Translations under genes and position numbers: made by a program
Part shown: piece after piece, positions 1-6,946 of the stretch
Layout of the letters: each line of letters starts with the position of its first letter
Position numbering within the stretch: position 1 is the first letter of the stretch
DNA from: an uncultured Eubacteriales bacterium
GTDB lineage: Bacteria; Bacillota; Clostridia; Oscillospirales; Oscillospiraceae
DNA: 10,710 nucleotides
Assembly (NCBI GenBank): GCA_900547315.1
Contig: URGI01000062.1
Span: 1-10,710 of the forward strand
Direction of reading: 5' to 3'
The notes under the pieces: model-generated
Databases searched by the model: none
What the model was told of the DNA's origin: nothing
What the model saw: only the letters and a program-made list of their open reading frames with translations

Positions 1-62
1 TTTTAATGATACGGCGACCACCGAGATCTACACTCTTTCCCTACACGACGCTCTTCCGATCT
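1..62. other. Illumina P5/TruSeq universal adapter (sequencing artefact)
   Basis: Bases 5-62 match the 58-nt Illumina P5 plus TruSeq read-1 adapter throughout, from AATGATACGGCGACC to GCTCTTCCGATCT. There is no i5 index between the flow-cell part (ending GATCTACAC) and the read-1 primer part (starting TCTTTCCC), so the library was probably single-indexed. The four T's before it fit either the T-spacer of the grafted P5 oligo or the A-run that reads show after running off a short insert, seen in reverse complement. This is not genomic DNA. The insert begins at base 63, and any reading frame extended across 1-62 is spurious. Confidence 0.99.
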
Positions 63-505
63 GGATTGCCCACACATCTTATTATTTTACGCTCTATGTC
101 TCCTTTTCCGTCAAACATATCCACTATACCCTGACTGTAATTATATGCCATGGCATTAATGGTAAAATCACGCCTTTTTAAATCCTCTCCGAGATTAGAC
201 GTGAATTCAACGTTTTTGGGATGTCTGCTGTCCTCGTATTCTCCGTCAATTCTGTAGGTGGTGACTTCATATCCTTCATTACCCATCATGACAGTAACAG
301 TTCCGTGTTCTATGCCTGTATCCACTGTTCTGCGGAAAAGCTTTTTGACTTCCCACGGTTTTGCAGAGGTTGTTATATCCCAGTCTCCCGGAACACGACA
401 AATAATGCTGTCGCGGACACATCCCCCGACAGCATATGCTTCATATCCATATTCAGTTAATCGTGTAATGATGTAATCAACATCTTCCGGTAACTTAATA
501 TACAT
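63..505 (-). CDS. cca: CCA tRNA nucleotidyltransferase, N-terminal part (cut by the adapter)
   Basis: This encodes the first ~148 residues of the CCA-adding enzyme, which builds or repairs the 3' CCA of tRNAs in the cytoplasm. The class II nucleotidyltransferase core is visible: the VGGCVRD loop at residues 26-32, the metal-binding DWD at 41-43, RRTVDTGIEHGTVTV at ~58-72, and the RRDFTINAMAYN motif at ~111-122. The ATG at 505 is preceded by AAGGA with 7 nt spacing, and that site sits in the tail of proS 10 bp upstream, suggesting a proS-cca operon. The C-terminal two-thirds is missing because the insert ends at base 63; the last residues of the longer frame come from adapter. The gene is AT-rich and belongs to the fragment that seems foreign to the rest of the window. 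Confidence 0.95.
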
Positions 506-515
506 ATTCTGTTCC

Positions 516-992
516 TTAGTATGCTTTGCCCCAGTATACCATCTTGGTTGCAGGCTTGCCGCAGCATACGCATACATCACTTAATTTTTCCTGATTAAAT
601 GGCATACAACGGCTTGTTGCTGTTGTATCTTCTTTAATCTTGTTTTCACATTCTTCATTACCGCACCACATAGCCTTAACAAATCCGGGCTTGTTGGCAA
701 CTGTCTGCTTGAATTCCTCGTAATCGGTTGCCACATAGGTATGTGTGTCTCTGTGTTTTCTTGCTCTTTCAAGCATTTCAACCTGCATTGTATCAAGAAT
801 TTCTTTAACCTTAACATCAAGCTCGTCTATTGACACAACTGTCTTTTCTCTTGTATCTCTTCGTACAATAACTGCCTGATTGGCTTCAATATCCCTAGGT
901 CCCATTTCTATTCTTACAGGAATTCCTCTCATCTCCTGTTCAGAGAACTTCCAGCCCGGATTCTTGTCGCTGTCATCAACTTTAATCTTGAC
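516..992 (-). CDS. proS: Prolyl-tRNA synthetase, C-terminal ~158 residues (5' end lost at chimeric join)
   Basis: This is the C-terminal part of the archaeal/eukaryote-type (ProS type 3) prolyl-tRNA synthetase, which charges tRNA-Pro. It shows the end of the anticodon-binding domain (VDDSDKNPGWKFSEQEMRG, then MGPRDIEANQAVIVRRD) and the C-terminal zinc-type domain with a CGNEEC pair and a CVCCG pair. It ends in the typical WGKAY-type aromatic tail (VYWGKAY) with a TAA at 516-518. The catalytic half (several hundred residues) is absent: upstream of ~985-992 the same minus-strand frame only reads livG backwards. The wording of the motifs resembles Lachnospiraceae enzymes (from memory, not searched). 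The gene cannot be functional as assembled; the truncation is most likely artificial. Confidence 0.93.
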   Translation of the reverse strand, partial: VKIKVDDSDKNPGWKFSEQEMRGIPVRIEMGPRDIEANQAVIVRRDTREKTVVSIDELDVKVKEILDTMQVEMLERARKHRDTHTYVATDYEEFKQTVANKPGFVKAMWCGNEECENKIKEDTTATSRCMPFNQEKLSDVCVCCGKPATKMVYWGKAY

Positions 993-998
993 GTGAAC
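981..998. other. Chimeric junction between two genomes
   Basis: Left of this point the sequence is ~40 % GC and encodes proS on the minus strand; right of it the sequence is ~60 % GC and encodes livG on the plus strand. Both genes lose their 5' ends here and meet head to head with no intergenic DNA, promoter or ribosome site. The proS frame still makes sense to about 984-992 and the livG frame begins to make sense at about 981-990, so the exact join is blurred by a few bases. With an Illumina adapter at the far end of the left piece, a library or assembly chimera is the simplest explanation. Confidence 0.88.
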
Positions 999-1754
999 AA
1001 GGGCGAGATCGTCGCGCTTATCGGCCCGAACGGCGCCGGCAAGACCACGGCCTTCAACTGCGTTACCGGCGTATATGAGCCGACGAACGGCAAGGTCGAA
1101 TTCATGGGCGAGGTCATCGCCGAGAATCACCCGCAGGGCAAGATGAAAAAACTCTACGCGGGCGAGAATATGGGCATGTACACGGACGTCGTGTCCTACA
1201 CGCCTGACGTGATAACCTCCAAGGGCATTGCGAGAACATTCCAGAATATCAGGCTGTTCTCGAAGCTCTCCGTGTTTGAAAACGTCCTCATTGCAAAGCA
1301 CATGCGCGCAAAGCAGAACTTTTTCTCGGCAGCGCTGCATCTCAATGGCGCAGAGGAGAAGCGTATGCGCGAGGAGGCCATGGCGCTGCTCGCGGAGCAG
1401 GGGCTGGATAAGTACAAGGATGACGTCGCGGGAAGCCTGCCCTATGGCATCCAGCGCCGTCTTGAGATCGCCCGCGCGCTTGCTACTGAGCCGAAGCTGC
1501 TGCTGCTCGATGAGCCGGCGGCTGGCATGAACCCGCAGGAAACTCTGGAGCTTGCGCAGTTCATAAGCGAGATACGCGACCGCCACGAGCTGTCCATCTT
1601 CCTTGTCGAGCACCATATGGATCTGGTCATGAACATCAGCGACAGGATATATGTGCTTGACTTCGGTAAGCTGATAGCGTCGGGCGTTCCGGCGGAGATA
1701 CAGAACGACGAAAAAGTCATTGACGCATATCTGGGGGTGAGCGAGGATGAGTGA
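984..1754 (+). CDS. livG: Branched-chain amino-acid ABC transporter ATP-binding protein LivG (5'-truncated)
   Basis: This is one of the two ATPases that drive import of leucine, isoleucine and valine (or related substrates) through LivHM on the inner face of the membrane. Counting the first encoded residue at 984 as 1: Walker A GPNGAGKTT at 14-22, Q-loop RTFQ at 84-87, signature LPYGIQRR at ~152-159, Walker B LLLLDEP at ~172-178, H-loop VEHHMD at ~208-213. The C-terminal AYLG is typical of the family. About 20-30 N-terminal residues (A-loop strand) are missing because of the junction. A GTG at 993 could be called as a start, but it lies inside the conserved strand before Walker A and has no ribosome site, so it is not the true start. 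Walker A to Q-loop is about 24 residues longer than in E. coli LivG (recalled). The gene overlaps livF by 8 bp. Confidence 0.95.
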   Translation, partial: NLDVNKGEIVALIGPNGAGKTTAFNCVTGVYEPTNGKVEFMGEVIAENHPQGKMKKLYAGENMGMYTDVVSYTPDVITSKGIARTFQNIRLFSKLSVFENVLIAKHMRAKQNFFSAALHLNGAEEKRMREEAMALLAEQGLDKYKDDVAGSLPYGIQRRLEIARALATEPKLLLLDEPAAGMNPQETLELAQFISEIRDRHELSIFLVEHHMDLVMNISDRIYVLDFGKLIASGVPAEIQNDEKVIDAYLGVSEDE

Positions 1755-2457
1755 AACGATACTCAGCGTAAAAGACCTGAAGGTCAATTACGGCGGCATT
1801 GAAGCTGTCAAGGGCATCAGCTTCGACGTGCCCAAAGGCTCGGTCGTCACGCTTATCGGCGCGAACGGCGCGGGTAAATCCACGACGCTCAAGGCGATTG
1901 CCGGACTTGTAAAACCCGCCTCCGGCAGCATCTCATTCAAGGGCGAGAGCATCACCGGCAAGGATCCGTCGCTGATAGTCTCCAAGGGCATAGTGCTCGT
2001 GCCGGAAGGCCGCCGCGTGTTTGACAACATGACGGTGCTTGAGAATATAAAGATCGGCGCCTACCTGAGACACGACGATCTGAGCGAGGATATGGCGTGG
2101 GTGTTTGACCTGTTCCCGCGGCTCAAGGAGCGCGAATGGCAGCTGTCCGGTACGCTCTCCGGCGGCGAGCAGCAGATGCTCGCGGTCGCCCGCGGTCTCA
2201 TGGCGCGGCCTGAGATAATTATGATGGACGAACCGTCGCTTGGCCTCGCGCCGCTGGTAGTCAAGGGAATATTTGACATTATACGCGAGATAAACAAGCG
2301 CGGTGTTACCGTGCTTCTGATAGAGCAGAACGCGAACATGGCGCTGAAGGTTGCGGACTATGCTTATGTCCTTGAGACCGGCAGCATCGGCCTGAGCGGC
2401 ACCGGTGCGCAGCTATTGGCGGACGAAAATGTCAAGCACGCATACCTCGGCAAGTAA
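1747..2457 (+). CDS. livF: Branched-chain amino-acid ABC transporter ATP-binding protein LivF
   Basis: This is the second ATPase of the same importer and should pair with LivG beneath the LivHM permease. It is complete at 236 residues, the usual LivF length. Motifs: Walker A GANGAGKST at 38-46, Q-loop region VPEGRRVF at 85-92, signature LSGGEQQ at 137-143, Walker B IIMMDEP at 157-163. The switch position carries Gln (IEQNAN, ~192-197) in place of His, as is normal for LivF. The ATG lies inside the end of livG (8-bp overlap), which points to translational coupling. A terminator follows directly, so livF is the last gene of the operon. The permease and substrate-binding genes normally found upstream are lost beyond the chimeric join. 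Confidence 0.97.
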   Translation: MSETILSVKDLKVNYGGIEAVKGISFDVPKGSVVTLIGANGAGKSTTLKAIAGLVKPASGSISFKGESITGKDPSLIVSKGIVLVPEGRRVFDNMTVLENIKIGAYLRHDDLSEDMAWVFDLFPRLKEREWQLSGTLSGGEQQMLAVARGLMARPEIIMMDEPSLGLAPLVVKGIFDIIREINKRGVTVLLIEQNANMALKVADYAYVLETGSIGLSGTGAQLLADENVKHAYLGK

Positions 2458-2464
2458 ATATCGC

Positions 2465-2500
2465 AAAGCCGTCCGATAGTTTTCGGGCGGCTTTTTAAAA
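2465..2500 (+). terminator. Intrinsic terminator after livF
   Basis: The stem pairs AAAGCCGTCCGA (2465-2476) with TCGGGCGGCTTT (2483-2494), 12 pairs with one G-T wobble around a short loop, followed by a T-run. It begins 8 bp after the livF stop and ends the liv operon. Confidence 0.85.
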
Positions 2501-2555
2501 AAGTTTTTAACAATAAGCGGCAGATATATGCTATGTTATGCATGAGGTGATAGTT

Positions 2556-3692
2556 ATGACGGTAAAGCAGCGTTTGACGAGATCATACATATATATGTTT
2601 CTTGTTCCGCTCCTTATTGCAGCGCTGCTGCTCATTCTTGGCGTGGGGATAGCGTTGTTTTCTTTGGAGACAAAGTACCTGCCGCGGCTTGGACTGACTC
2701 TTTGGAAAATGCATGCGACGCTTGAGAAGTATGAGACAACGTTTTCAAGTCTTGAGATATTTATCTGGACATATCTTGGAGCGGTTGGTATGGCTCTGCT
2801 TCTGACGATATGCTTCACAAATTTCGTCCTGACGCGCTCACTGTTCCGCCATATTTCCGCCCCGCTTGACGAGCTTGTGGCCGGAGTGGAGCGCATACAG
2901 GGCGGGAACCTCGACGAGCCGATCGCCTATGACGGGAACGACGAATTCAAGGCCGCGTGCGACGCCGTTGACCTCATGGCAGCGAAGCTCAAGGCTGCGC
3001 TTGACGACGAGCAGCGCCGCCAGCAGAGCCGCAAGGAGCTTATCGCCGGCATGTCGCACGACCTGAAAAGCCCGCTTACCTCCATCCGCGCATACAGCGA
3101 GGCGATACGCGACGGCGTGGCGCAGAAGCCGGAGATGCAGCAGCGCTATATTGAGACGATATGCCGCAAGGAGCAGGAGATAGAGGCGATGGTGAACCGC
3201 CTCTTCGAGTTTTCAAAACTCGACCTCAGCGAGCTTCCGCTGAAAATGGAGGCCGTGGACGTCGGCGCGGAACTGCGCGCGATTGCGGAGGACTATTCCG
3301 ACAAGGCGTATGTGAACGTCTCTGCGGATGAATGTACCGCCGAGGCCGACCGCGAGCAGCTGCGGCGCATCGCAAAGAACATAATCGACAACAGCATAAA
3401 ATACAGCGGCAGGGACAGAGTCTGCGTGGATATCCGTGCGGAAAAATGCAGCGATATGGTCAGACTCAGCTTCAGCGACGACGGCAAGGGAGTACCCGAT
3501 GAGCAGCTGCCGAAGCTCTTTGACCTGTTCTATCGCGCAGATCCCGCACGCGAACACAGCGGAGACGGCAGCGGGCTCGGGCTCGCGGTCGTGAAAAAGA
3601 CCGCGGAACAGATGGGCGGCTCGGTAGAGTCGCGCAGGAGCGTCGGCGGTGGATTGTGTATTATCGTTATGTTGAAAGAGGCGAAAGAATGA
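2556..3692 (+). CDS. Sensor histidine kinase of a two-component system
   Basis: This is a membrane HisKA/HATPase_c kinase of 378 residues that would phosphorylate the response regulator encoded next. N-terminal segments at ~11-36 and ~71-91 are membrane helices flanking a short (~35-residue) outside loop, too small for a classic sensor domain. HAMP follows at ~92-145, then the H-box MSHDLKSPLTSIRAYSE with phospho-acceptor His168, N-box NIIDNSIKYS (~275-284), G1 DDGKGVP (308-314), F-box FDLFYR (322-327) and G2 GSGLGLAVV (338-346). I chose ATG 2556 over the upstream in-frame ATG 2538 because GAGGTGA at 2544-2550 gives 5-nt spacing only to 2556. The gene overlaps the regulator by 4 bp (ATGA). 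The small outer loop suggests sensing within or next to the membrane; the signal is unknown. Confidence 0.93.
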   Translation: MTVKQRLTRSYIYMFLVPLLIAALLLILGVGIALFSLETKYLPRLGLTLWKMHATLEKYETTFSSLEIFIWTYLGAVGMALLLTICFTNFVLTRSLFRHISAPLDELVAGVERIQGGNLDEPIAYDGNDEFKAACDAVDLMAAKLKAALDDEQRRQQSRKELIAGMSHDLKSPLTSIRAYSEAIRDGVAQKPEMQQRYIETICRKEQEIEAMVNRLFEFSKLDLSELPLKMEAVDVGAELRAIAEDYSDKAYVNVSADECTAEADREQLRRIAKNIIDNSIKYSGRDRVCVDIRAEKCSDMVRLSFSDDGKGVPDEQLPKLFDLFYRADPAREHSGDGSGLGLAVVKKTAEQMGGSVESRRSVGGGLCIIVMLKEAKE

Positions 3693-4378
3693 GCAGGATA
3701 CTTATAATTGAGGACGACAAGGAAATTTCGGAGATCGAGCGCGATTATCTTGAGCTGGACGGCTTCGAGGCCGACATAGCGAACAACGGCATAACGGGGC
3801 TTGAGAAGGCTTTGAGTGGAGGATATGACCTTGTGCTGCTCGACCTGATGCTGCCCGGAATGGACGGCTTCTCCATATGCAAACGGCTCCGCGAGAAGCT
3901 GGATATCCCCATCCTGATGGTCACTGCGCGTACACAGGACGTGGACAAGATACGCGGTCTCGGCTTCGGTGCGGACGATTATATTGAAAAGCCGTTCTCT
4001 CCCAGCGTACTTGTCGCGCGCGTAAAGGCGAATCTTGCGCAGTACAAGCGCCTGAAGCCGGAGGAAAAGCCCAAAGCTGTCCTGACCGTCGGCGACCTAA
4101 CCTTTGACACGGAGGCGCATTCCGCGTCCGTGCGCGGCAAGCCGCTCACGCTGACGAACAAGGAATACGAGCTGCTGCTGTTCCTCGCCAAGCACCCGAA
4201 TCAGGTGTTTGGCCGCGAGGATCTGTATGAGCTGATATGGGGGCTTGAGTCGATGGGGGACAACATCACAGTTGCTGTGCATATCAACAGGCTGCGCGAA
4301 AAGGTCGAGCTTGACCCGTCGCACCCGCAGATGATACAGACCGTATGGGGCGTGGGCTACCGTTTAAACGCCGTTTAG
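3689..4378 (+). CDS. OmpR/PhoB-family response regulator
   Basis: This is a 229-residue DNA-binding regulator: a receiver domain (1-~118) followed by a winged-helix domain (~127-229). The receiver has acidic residues E8-D9-D10, phospho-acceptor Asp52 (LLDLMLPGMDG), Thr79 in MVTAR and Lys101 in IEKPF, the full phosphorylation set. The C-terminal part shows the OmpR-type pattern LTNKEYELLLFLAKHPNQVF and ends in VWGVGYRLN. The start at 3689 is set by AAAGAGG (3675-3681), 7 nt upstream, and by the 4-bp overlap with the kinase stop; an in-frame ATG 33 bp upstream lies inside the kinase gene and lacks such a site. Kinase-then-regulator is the less common order. Target genes are unknown; a long hairpin terminator follows. 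Confidence 0.96.
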   Translation: MSRILIIEDDKEISEIERDYLELDGFEADIANNGITGLEKALSGGYDLVLLDLMLPGMDGFSICKRLREKLDIPILMVTARTQDVDKIRGLGFGADDYIEKPFSPSVLVARVKANLAQYKRLKPEEKPKAVLTVGDLTFDTEAHSASVRGKPLTLTNKEYELLLFLAKHPNQVFGREDLYELIWGLESMGDNITVAVHINRLREKVELDPSHPQMIQTVWGVGYRLNAV

Positions 4379-4397
4379 CATTGCGTTATATTGAATT

Positions 4398-4453
4398 AAA
4401 TCTGCTCTCCTATACTGGGCTTGTCCCAGTGAGGGGGGCAGATTTGTTTTATA
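4398..4453 (+). terminator. Long hairpin terminator after the response regulator
   Basis: AAATCTGC (4398-4405) pairs exactly with GCAGATTT (4438-4445). The stem continues through CTCTCC against GGGGGG with wobbles and is capped by an inner ACTGGG/CCCAGT stem around 4414-4430. A T-rich tail (GTTTTAT) follows. It probably ends the kinase-regulator transcript. It lies only 8-9 bp before the ribosome site of the damaged small gene, so little room remains for a promoter of that gene. Confidence 0.75.
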
Positions 4454-4463
4454 AGGAGCATTC

Positions 4464-4699
4464 ATAACTATATCGCAAAGACCGCCATCGACTACGCAAA
4501 CATCCAGCCCGAAGAGATCATGGACGTCTGCCTCAGAGAGGAAGGTGCTCTTGTTGAGGTCGATTTCAACACCGAGTGGATGAACTACATCTGCTACGTC
4601 GACCTGAGCGGCGAAGTGCTCGGCTTCCTCTCCGAGCCTGTGCCCATCCACGATACCGACACGATGGTGCAGTACATCCAGGACCGCCGCTGTGCGTAA
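4464..4699 (+). pseudogene. Small unknown gene with its start codon lost (about 78 residues if repaired)
   Basis: From 4466 a frame of 77 codons runs to TAA at 4697-4699 with very coding-like sequence: nearly all third positions are C or G, and all seven Ile codons are ATC although neighbours use many ATA. It begins NYIAKTAIDYANIQPEEIM and contains VEVDFNTEWMNYICYVDLSG; I recognise no family. A good ribosome site AAGGAG (4453-4458) is followed 5 nt later by ATAACTAT, where ATGAACTAT would be expected. Insertion of one G would give a start codon in frame and at ideal spacing. No ATG, GTG or TTG exists in frame between the stop at 4430-4432 and the ATG at 4520, which would give only 60 residues. 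So this is a recent one-base start-codon loss, a sequencing error, or a shorter gene from 4520. It is not a membrane protein. Confidence 0.7.
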
Positions 4700-4727
4700 C
4701 TGATTCGCTATTCTTCTCCACTGAATA

Positions 4728-4773
4728 AAGCCCGTCAGCAGGCTTAAAAACCTGCTGGCGGGCTTACTTTTTT
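4728..4773 (+). terminator. Strong terminator between convergent genes
   Basis: AAGCCCGTCAGCAGG (4728-4742) pairs with CCTGCTGGCGGGCTT (4751-4765): 15 pairs, one of them G-T, with an 8-nt loop. On the plus strand it is followed by ACTTTTTTAT, an ideal release tract. It ends the small-gene transcript. The minus-strand tail (TTTATT) is weaker, but the same hairpin may also stop the convergent cls transcript, whose stop codon is at 4772-4774. Confidence 0.9.
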
Positions 4774-6352
4774 ATAGCATTGTAGATATTGCCTTGGTCA
4801 CGCTGCCGAGGAGCCTGGTGTGCCACTTGATATCCTTCAGACTCTCCTGCGTCACCTCACGGCACTGGCTCCTGGTGGAAATGAAATCCTCCTCGATATC
4901 CTTTATGCACGGCGTATCGCACATATATGCGGCGCACTCAAAGTGGTGATACAGGCTGCGGTAATCGAGATTTATCGAGCCGACAACGGCCTTGCAGTCG
5001 TCGCTGACAAAGACCTTCGCATGGACAAAGCCGGGGGTGTATTCGTATATCCTGACTCCGGCCTCCAGCAGCGCGGCATAGTGCGTCTTGGCCAGCGCGT
5101 AGGGGACGGGCTTGTCCGGTATGCCGGGGAGGATGAGCTCAACGTCAACTCCGCGCTGTGCCGCGAAGCGAAGCGCCGTTTCGAGCTCGCCGTCGAGAAT
5201 GAGGTACGGCGTCATAATGTGCACATAGCGCTCCGCGCGATTGAGAATATCCGAATACACCATCTCGCCGACGCGGTAGCTGTCCAGCGGGCTGTCCCCG
5301 TATGGGATGACCCAGCCGGAGGAAGGGGACTGCGGCTCGGAATCCGGCACGGCGAGATATTTCTGATACTCGGCCTCGTCCGGCCCCATGTTCCACATCT
5401 GGAGAAACAGCAGCGTGAAGCTGTCTACCGCGCGGCCGCGGAGCATTATGGCCGTGTCTTTCCAGTGCCCGTAGGGAGAGCCGATGTTTATGTACCTGTC
5501 CGAAAGATTTATGCCGCCCGTGAAAGCGATCTTGCCGTCGATGACGAGGATCTTCCTGTGGTCGCGGAAATTATAATGAGTTGAGACAAACGGGGTCAGC
5601 GGCGCGAATGGGCGGCACTTGATGCCGTATTCCGCCAGAAGATGGGGATAGCTTGCGGGGAGCGTTGCGAATTCGTTCGTCCCGTCGTACATCACGCGCA
5701 CGTCGACCCCCTCCGCCGCCTTGCGGCAGAGTATCTCGAGCACGCGCCCCCACATGTAGCCTTCCTCAATAATGAAGTATTCGAGGAAGATAAAGTCCTT
5801 TGCCTCCTCCAGCCGCAGAAGAAGCTCTTTGAACTTCTCCTCGCCGCAGGGGAAATATTTGACCTCGCAGTTATCATAAACGGGGAAGCCGCCGCTTTGA
5901 TTGAGATAGGTGTCGAGCGCGGCGGCCTCAGGGTGCGCCTCTTTCAGCGTCTCCAGCGCGGACGGCTCCTGCGGCAGCAGGTGCTTTGTCTCGCCGATGA
6001 TGCCGCGCAGCCGGTCTCTCAGAAGCCGGTGCCCCACGTCCATGCGGACGTATACATACATGAGCGTGCCGAACAGCGGCGCCGACATTATCAGGATCAG
6101 CCATGTTATCTTTGAGGACGCATCAGCGCGGCTGTTTATCAATATCAGGACCATAACCGCGACGAACAGCCCCTGCACAACGAGCAGATGCGGCAGTATC
6201 TTGTAAAACCACAGCATCACCGCGAAGATGAGCGCGACCTGAAGAATAAGCAGCAGTGCAATGAGCCCCACGCGGCTGAACACTATGCGGAAAAATCCGC
6301 GCTTACCGCTGCTCAGCAGCCGCATTCCGCTGCTTTCGTTTTGCTTGTTCAT
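4772..6352 (-). CDS. cls: Cardiolipin synthase (ClsA type, PLD family)
   Basis: This enzyme condenses two phosphatidylglycerols to cardiolipin plus glycerol at the membrane. It has 526 residues, the usual size. Three hydrophobic segments (~27-48, ~55-73, ~83-101) include the PLDc_N region. Two phospholipase-D domains follow with complete HKD motifs: HRKILVIDG (His265, Lys267, Asp272) with FTGGINLSDRY after it, and HAKVFVSDD (His444, Lys446, Asp451) with VGSINLDYRS after it. I chose ATG 6352 because it overlaps the tetR stop by 4 bp (ATGA) and AAGG/AGAGG lie just upstream; the longer frame to 6427 runs inside tetR. It is translated after the TetR gene and is presumably controlled by it. A second in-frame product and other PLD phosphatidyltransferases are possible, but the ClsA architecture is clear. 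Confidence 0.95.
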   Translation of the reverse strand: MNKQNESSGMRLLSSGKRGFFRIVFSRVGLIALLLILQVALIFAVMLWFYKILPHLLVVQGLFVAVMVLILINSRADASSKITWLILIMSAPLFGTLMYVYVRMDVGHRLLRDRLRGIIGETKHLLPQEPSALETLKEAHPEAAALDTYLNQSGGFPVYDNCEVKYFPCGEEKFKELLLRLEEAKDFIFLEYFIIEEGYMWGRVLEILCRKAAEGVDVRVMYDGTNEFATLPASYPHLLAEYGIKCRPFAPLTPFVSTHYNFRDHRKILVIDGKIAFTGGINLSDRYINIGSPYGHWKDTAIMLRGRAVDSFTLLFLQMWNMGPDEAEYQKYLAVPDSEPQSPSSGWVIPYGDSPLDSYRVGEMVYSDILNRAERYVHIMTPYLILDGELETALRFAAQRGVDVELILPGIPDKPVPYALAKTHYAALLEAGVRIYEYTPGFVHAKVFVSDDCKAVVGSINLDYRSLYHHFECAAYMCDTPCIKDIEEDFISTRSQCREVTQESLKDIKWHTRLLGSVTKAISTML

Positions 6353-6918
6353 GCCTTCGACCTCTGCATGCTCGCGCGGCGGACGATCTCTTCCAGCATG
6401 CCATTTCGCAGCTCGTACATCCTGCACGCCTCGGCGGCTATGTCAAAGCGCATGTCGCTGTTCAGCCAGTCGATTATCATGCCGAAGCACTGGCACTTGT
6501 AGTAGCGGACGATGATGGTCTTGTCCTCTGGGCTGACGGGCAGATCTCCGCGGTTATTGTGGATATATGAGAGGATGACCTGCTCGCATATGCGCATCAG
6601 ATACATCTCGACAAGCGCGCGGTCGGCCGAGCGGTAGAGATGATACACGATGCGCTTGTTTTTTATGACCATCTGCACGGCCTCGTCGAGAGCGTCCTCA
6701 AGCGAAGCATAGTCAGGGCGCTGCTTCAGCAGAGCCTCGGCGCGCTCGGTGAATATATCCTTGATGAGCGTCGGTATGTCCTGAAAATGATAATAAAAGG
6801 TGTTGCGGTTGACTCCGCACTCCTCGACGATATCCTTTACGGTTATCTGGTTGAGGGGGCGGGCGTCAAGCAGCTTGAGAAAAGCCTCTTCTATCGCCTT
6901 GCGGGTAAAGGACGCCAT
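6349..6918 (-). CDS. TetR/AcrR-family transcriptional regulator
   Basis: This 189-residue protein has the TetR N-terminal helix-turn-helix at ~22-48 (ITVKDIVEECGVNRNTFYYHFQ split across residues 25-46) and an all-helical ligand/dimer domain behind it. The NRNTFYYHF recognition-helix pattern is typical. The C-terminal domain (YHLYRSADR, CQCFGMIIDWL) resembles the dihydroxyacetone-kinase-regulator-like TetR branch, but the ligand is unknown. The ATG at 6918 has GGAGG at 6926-6930 with 7-nt spacing. Its gene overlaps cls by 4 bp, so it probably senses a membrane or lipid-related signal and controls its own operon through the palindrome at 6949-6966. Being divergent from the DUF308 gene, it might also affect that gene. 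Confidence 0.93.
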   Translation of the reverse strand: MASFTRKAIEEAFLKLLDARPLNQITVKDIVEECGVNRNTFYYHFQDIPTLIKDIFTERAEALLKQRPDYASLEDALDEAVQMVIKNKRIVYHLYRSADRALVEMYLMRICEQVILSYIHNNRGDLPVSPEDKTIIVRYYKCQCFGMIIDWLNSDMRFDIAAEACRMYELRNGMLEEIVRRASMQRSKA

Positions 6919-6946
6919 GTCGTTTCCTCCAAAAAATTTTTATATA

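Noticed and set aside
63..980. Horizontal transfer as the explanation for the AT-rich left end
   Set aside because: The genes are housekeeping (proS, cca), cut in mid-domain at one end and by adapter at the other. An artefact explains all of this without transfer.
516..1787. A 423-codon minus-strand frame that looks like one protein
   Set aside because: Only its last ~158 residues are real (proS). The first part is livG read backwards through the chimeric join.
2504..2532. Possible promoter TTTTTA-17-TATGCT before the kinase
   Set aside because: Both boxes are poor, and the start site would fall within a few bases of the ribosome site. I see no convincing promoter here.
4364..4651. A 95-codon minus-strand frame across the intergenic region
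   Set aside because: It runs through the terminator hairpin and antisense to the small gene; the plus-strand frame has the better codon pattern and ribosome site.
4820..5584. A 254-codon plus-strand frame inside cls
   Set aside because: It is antisense to the HKD-bearing cardiolipin synthase and has no recognisable domain or ribosome site.
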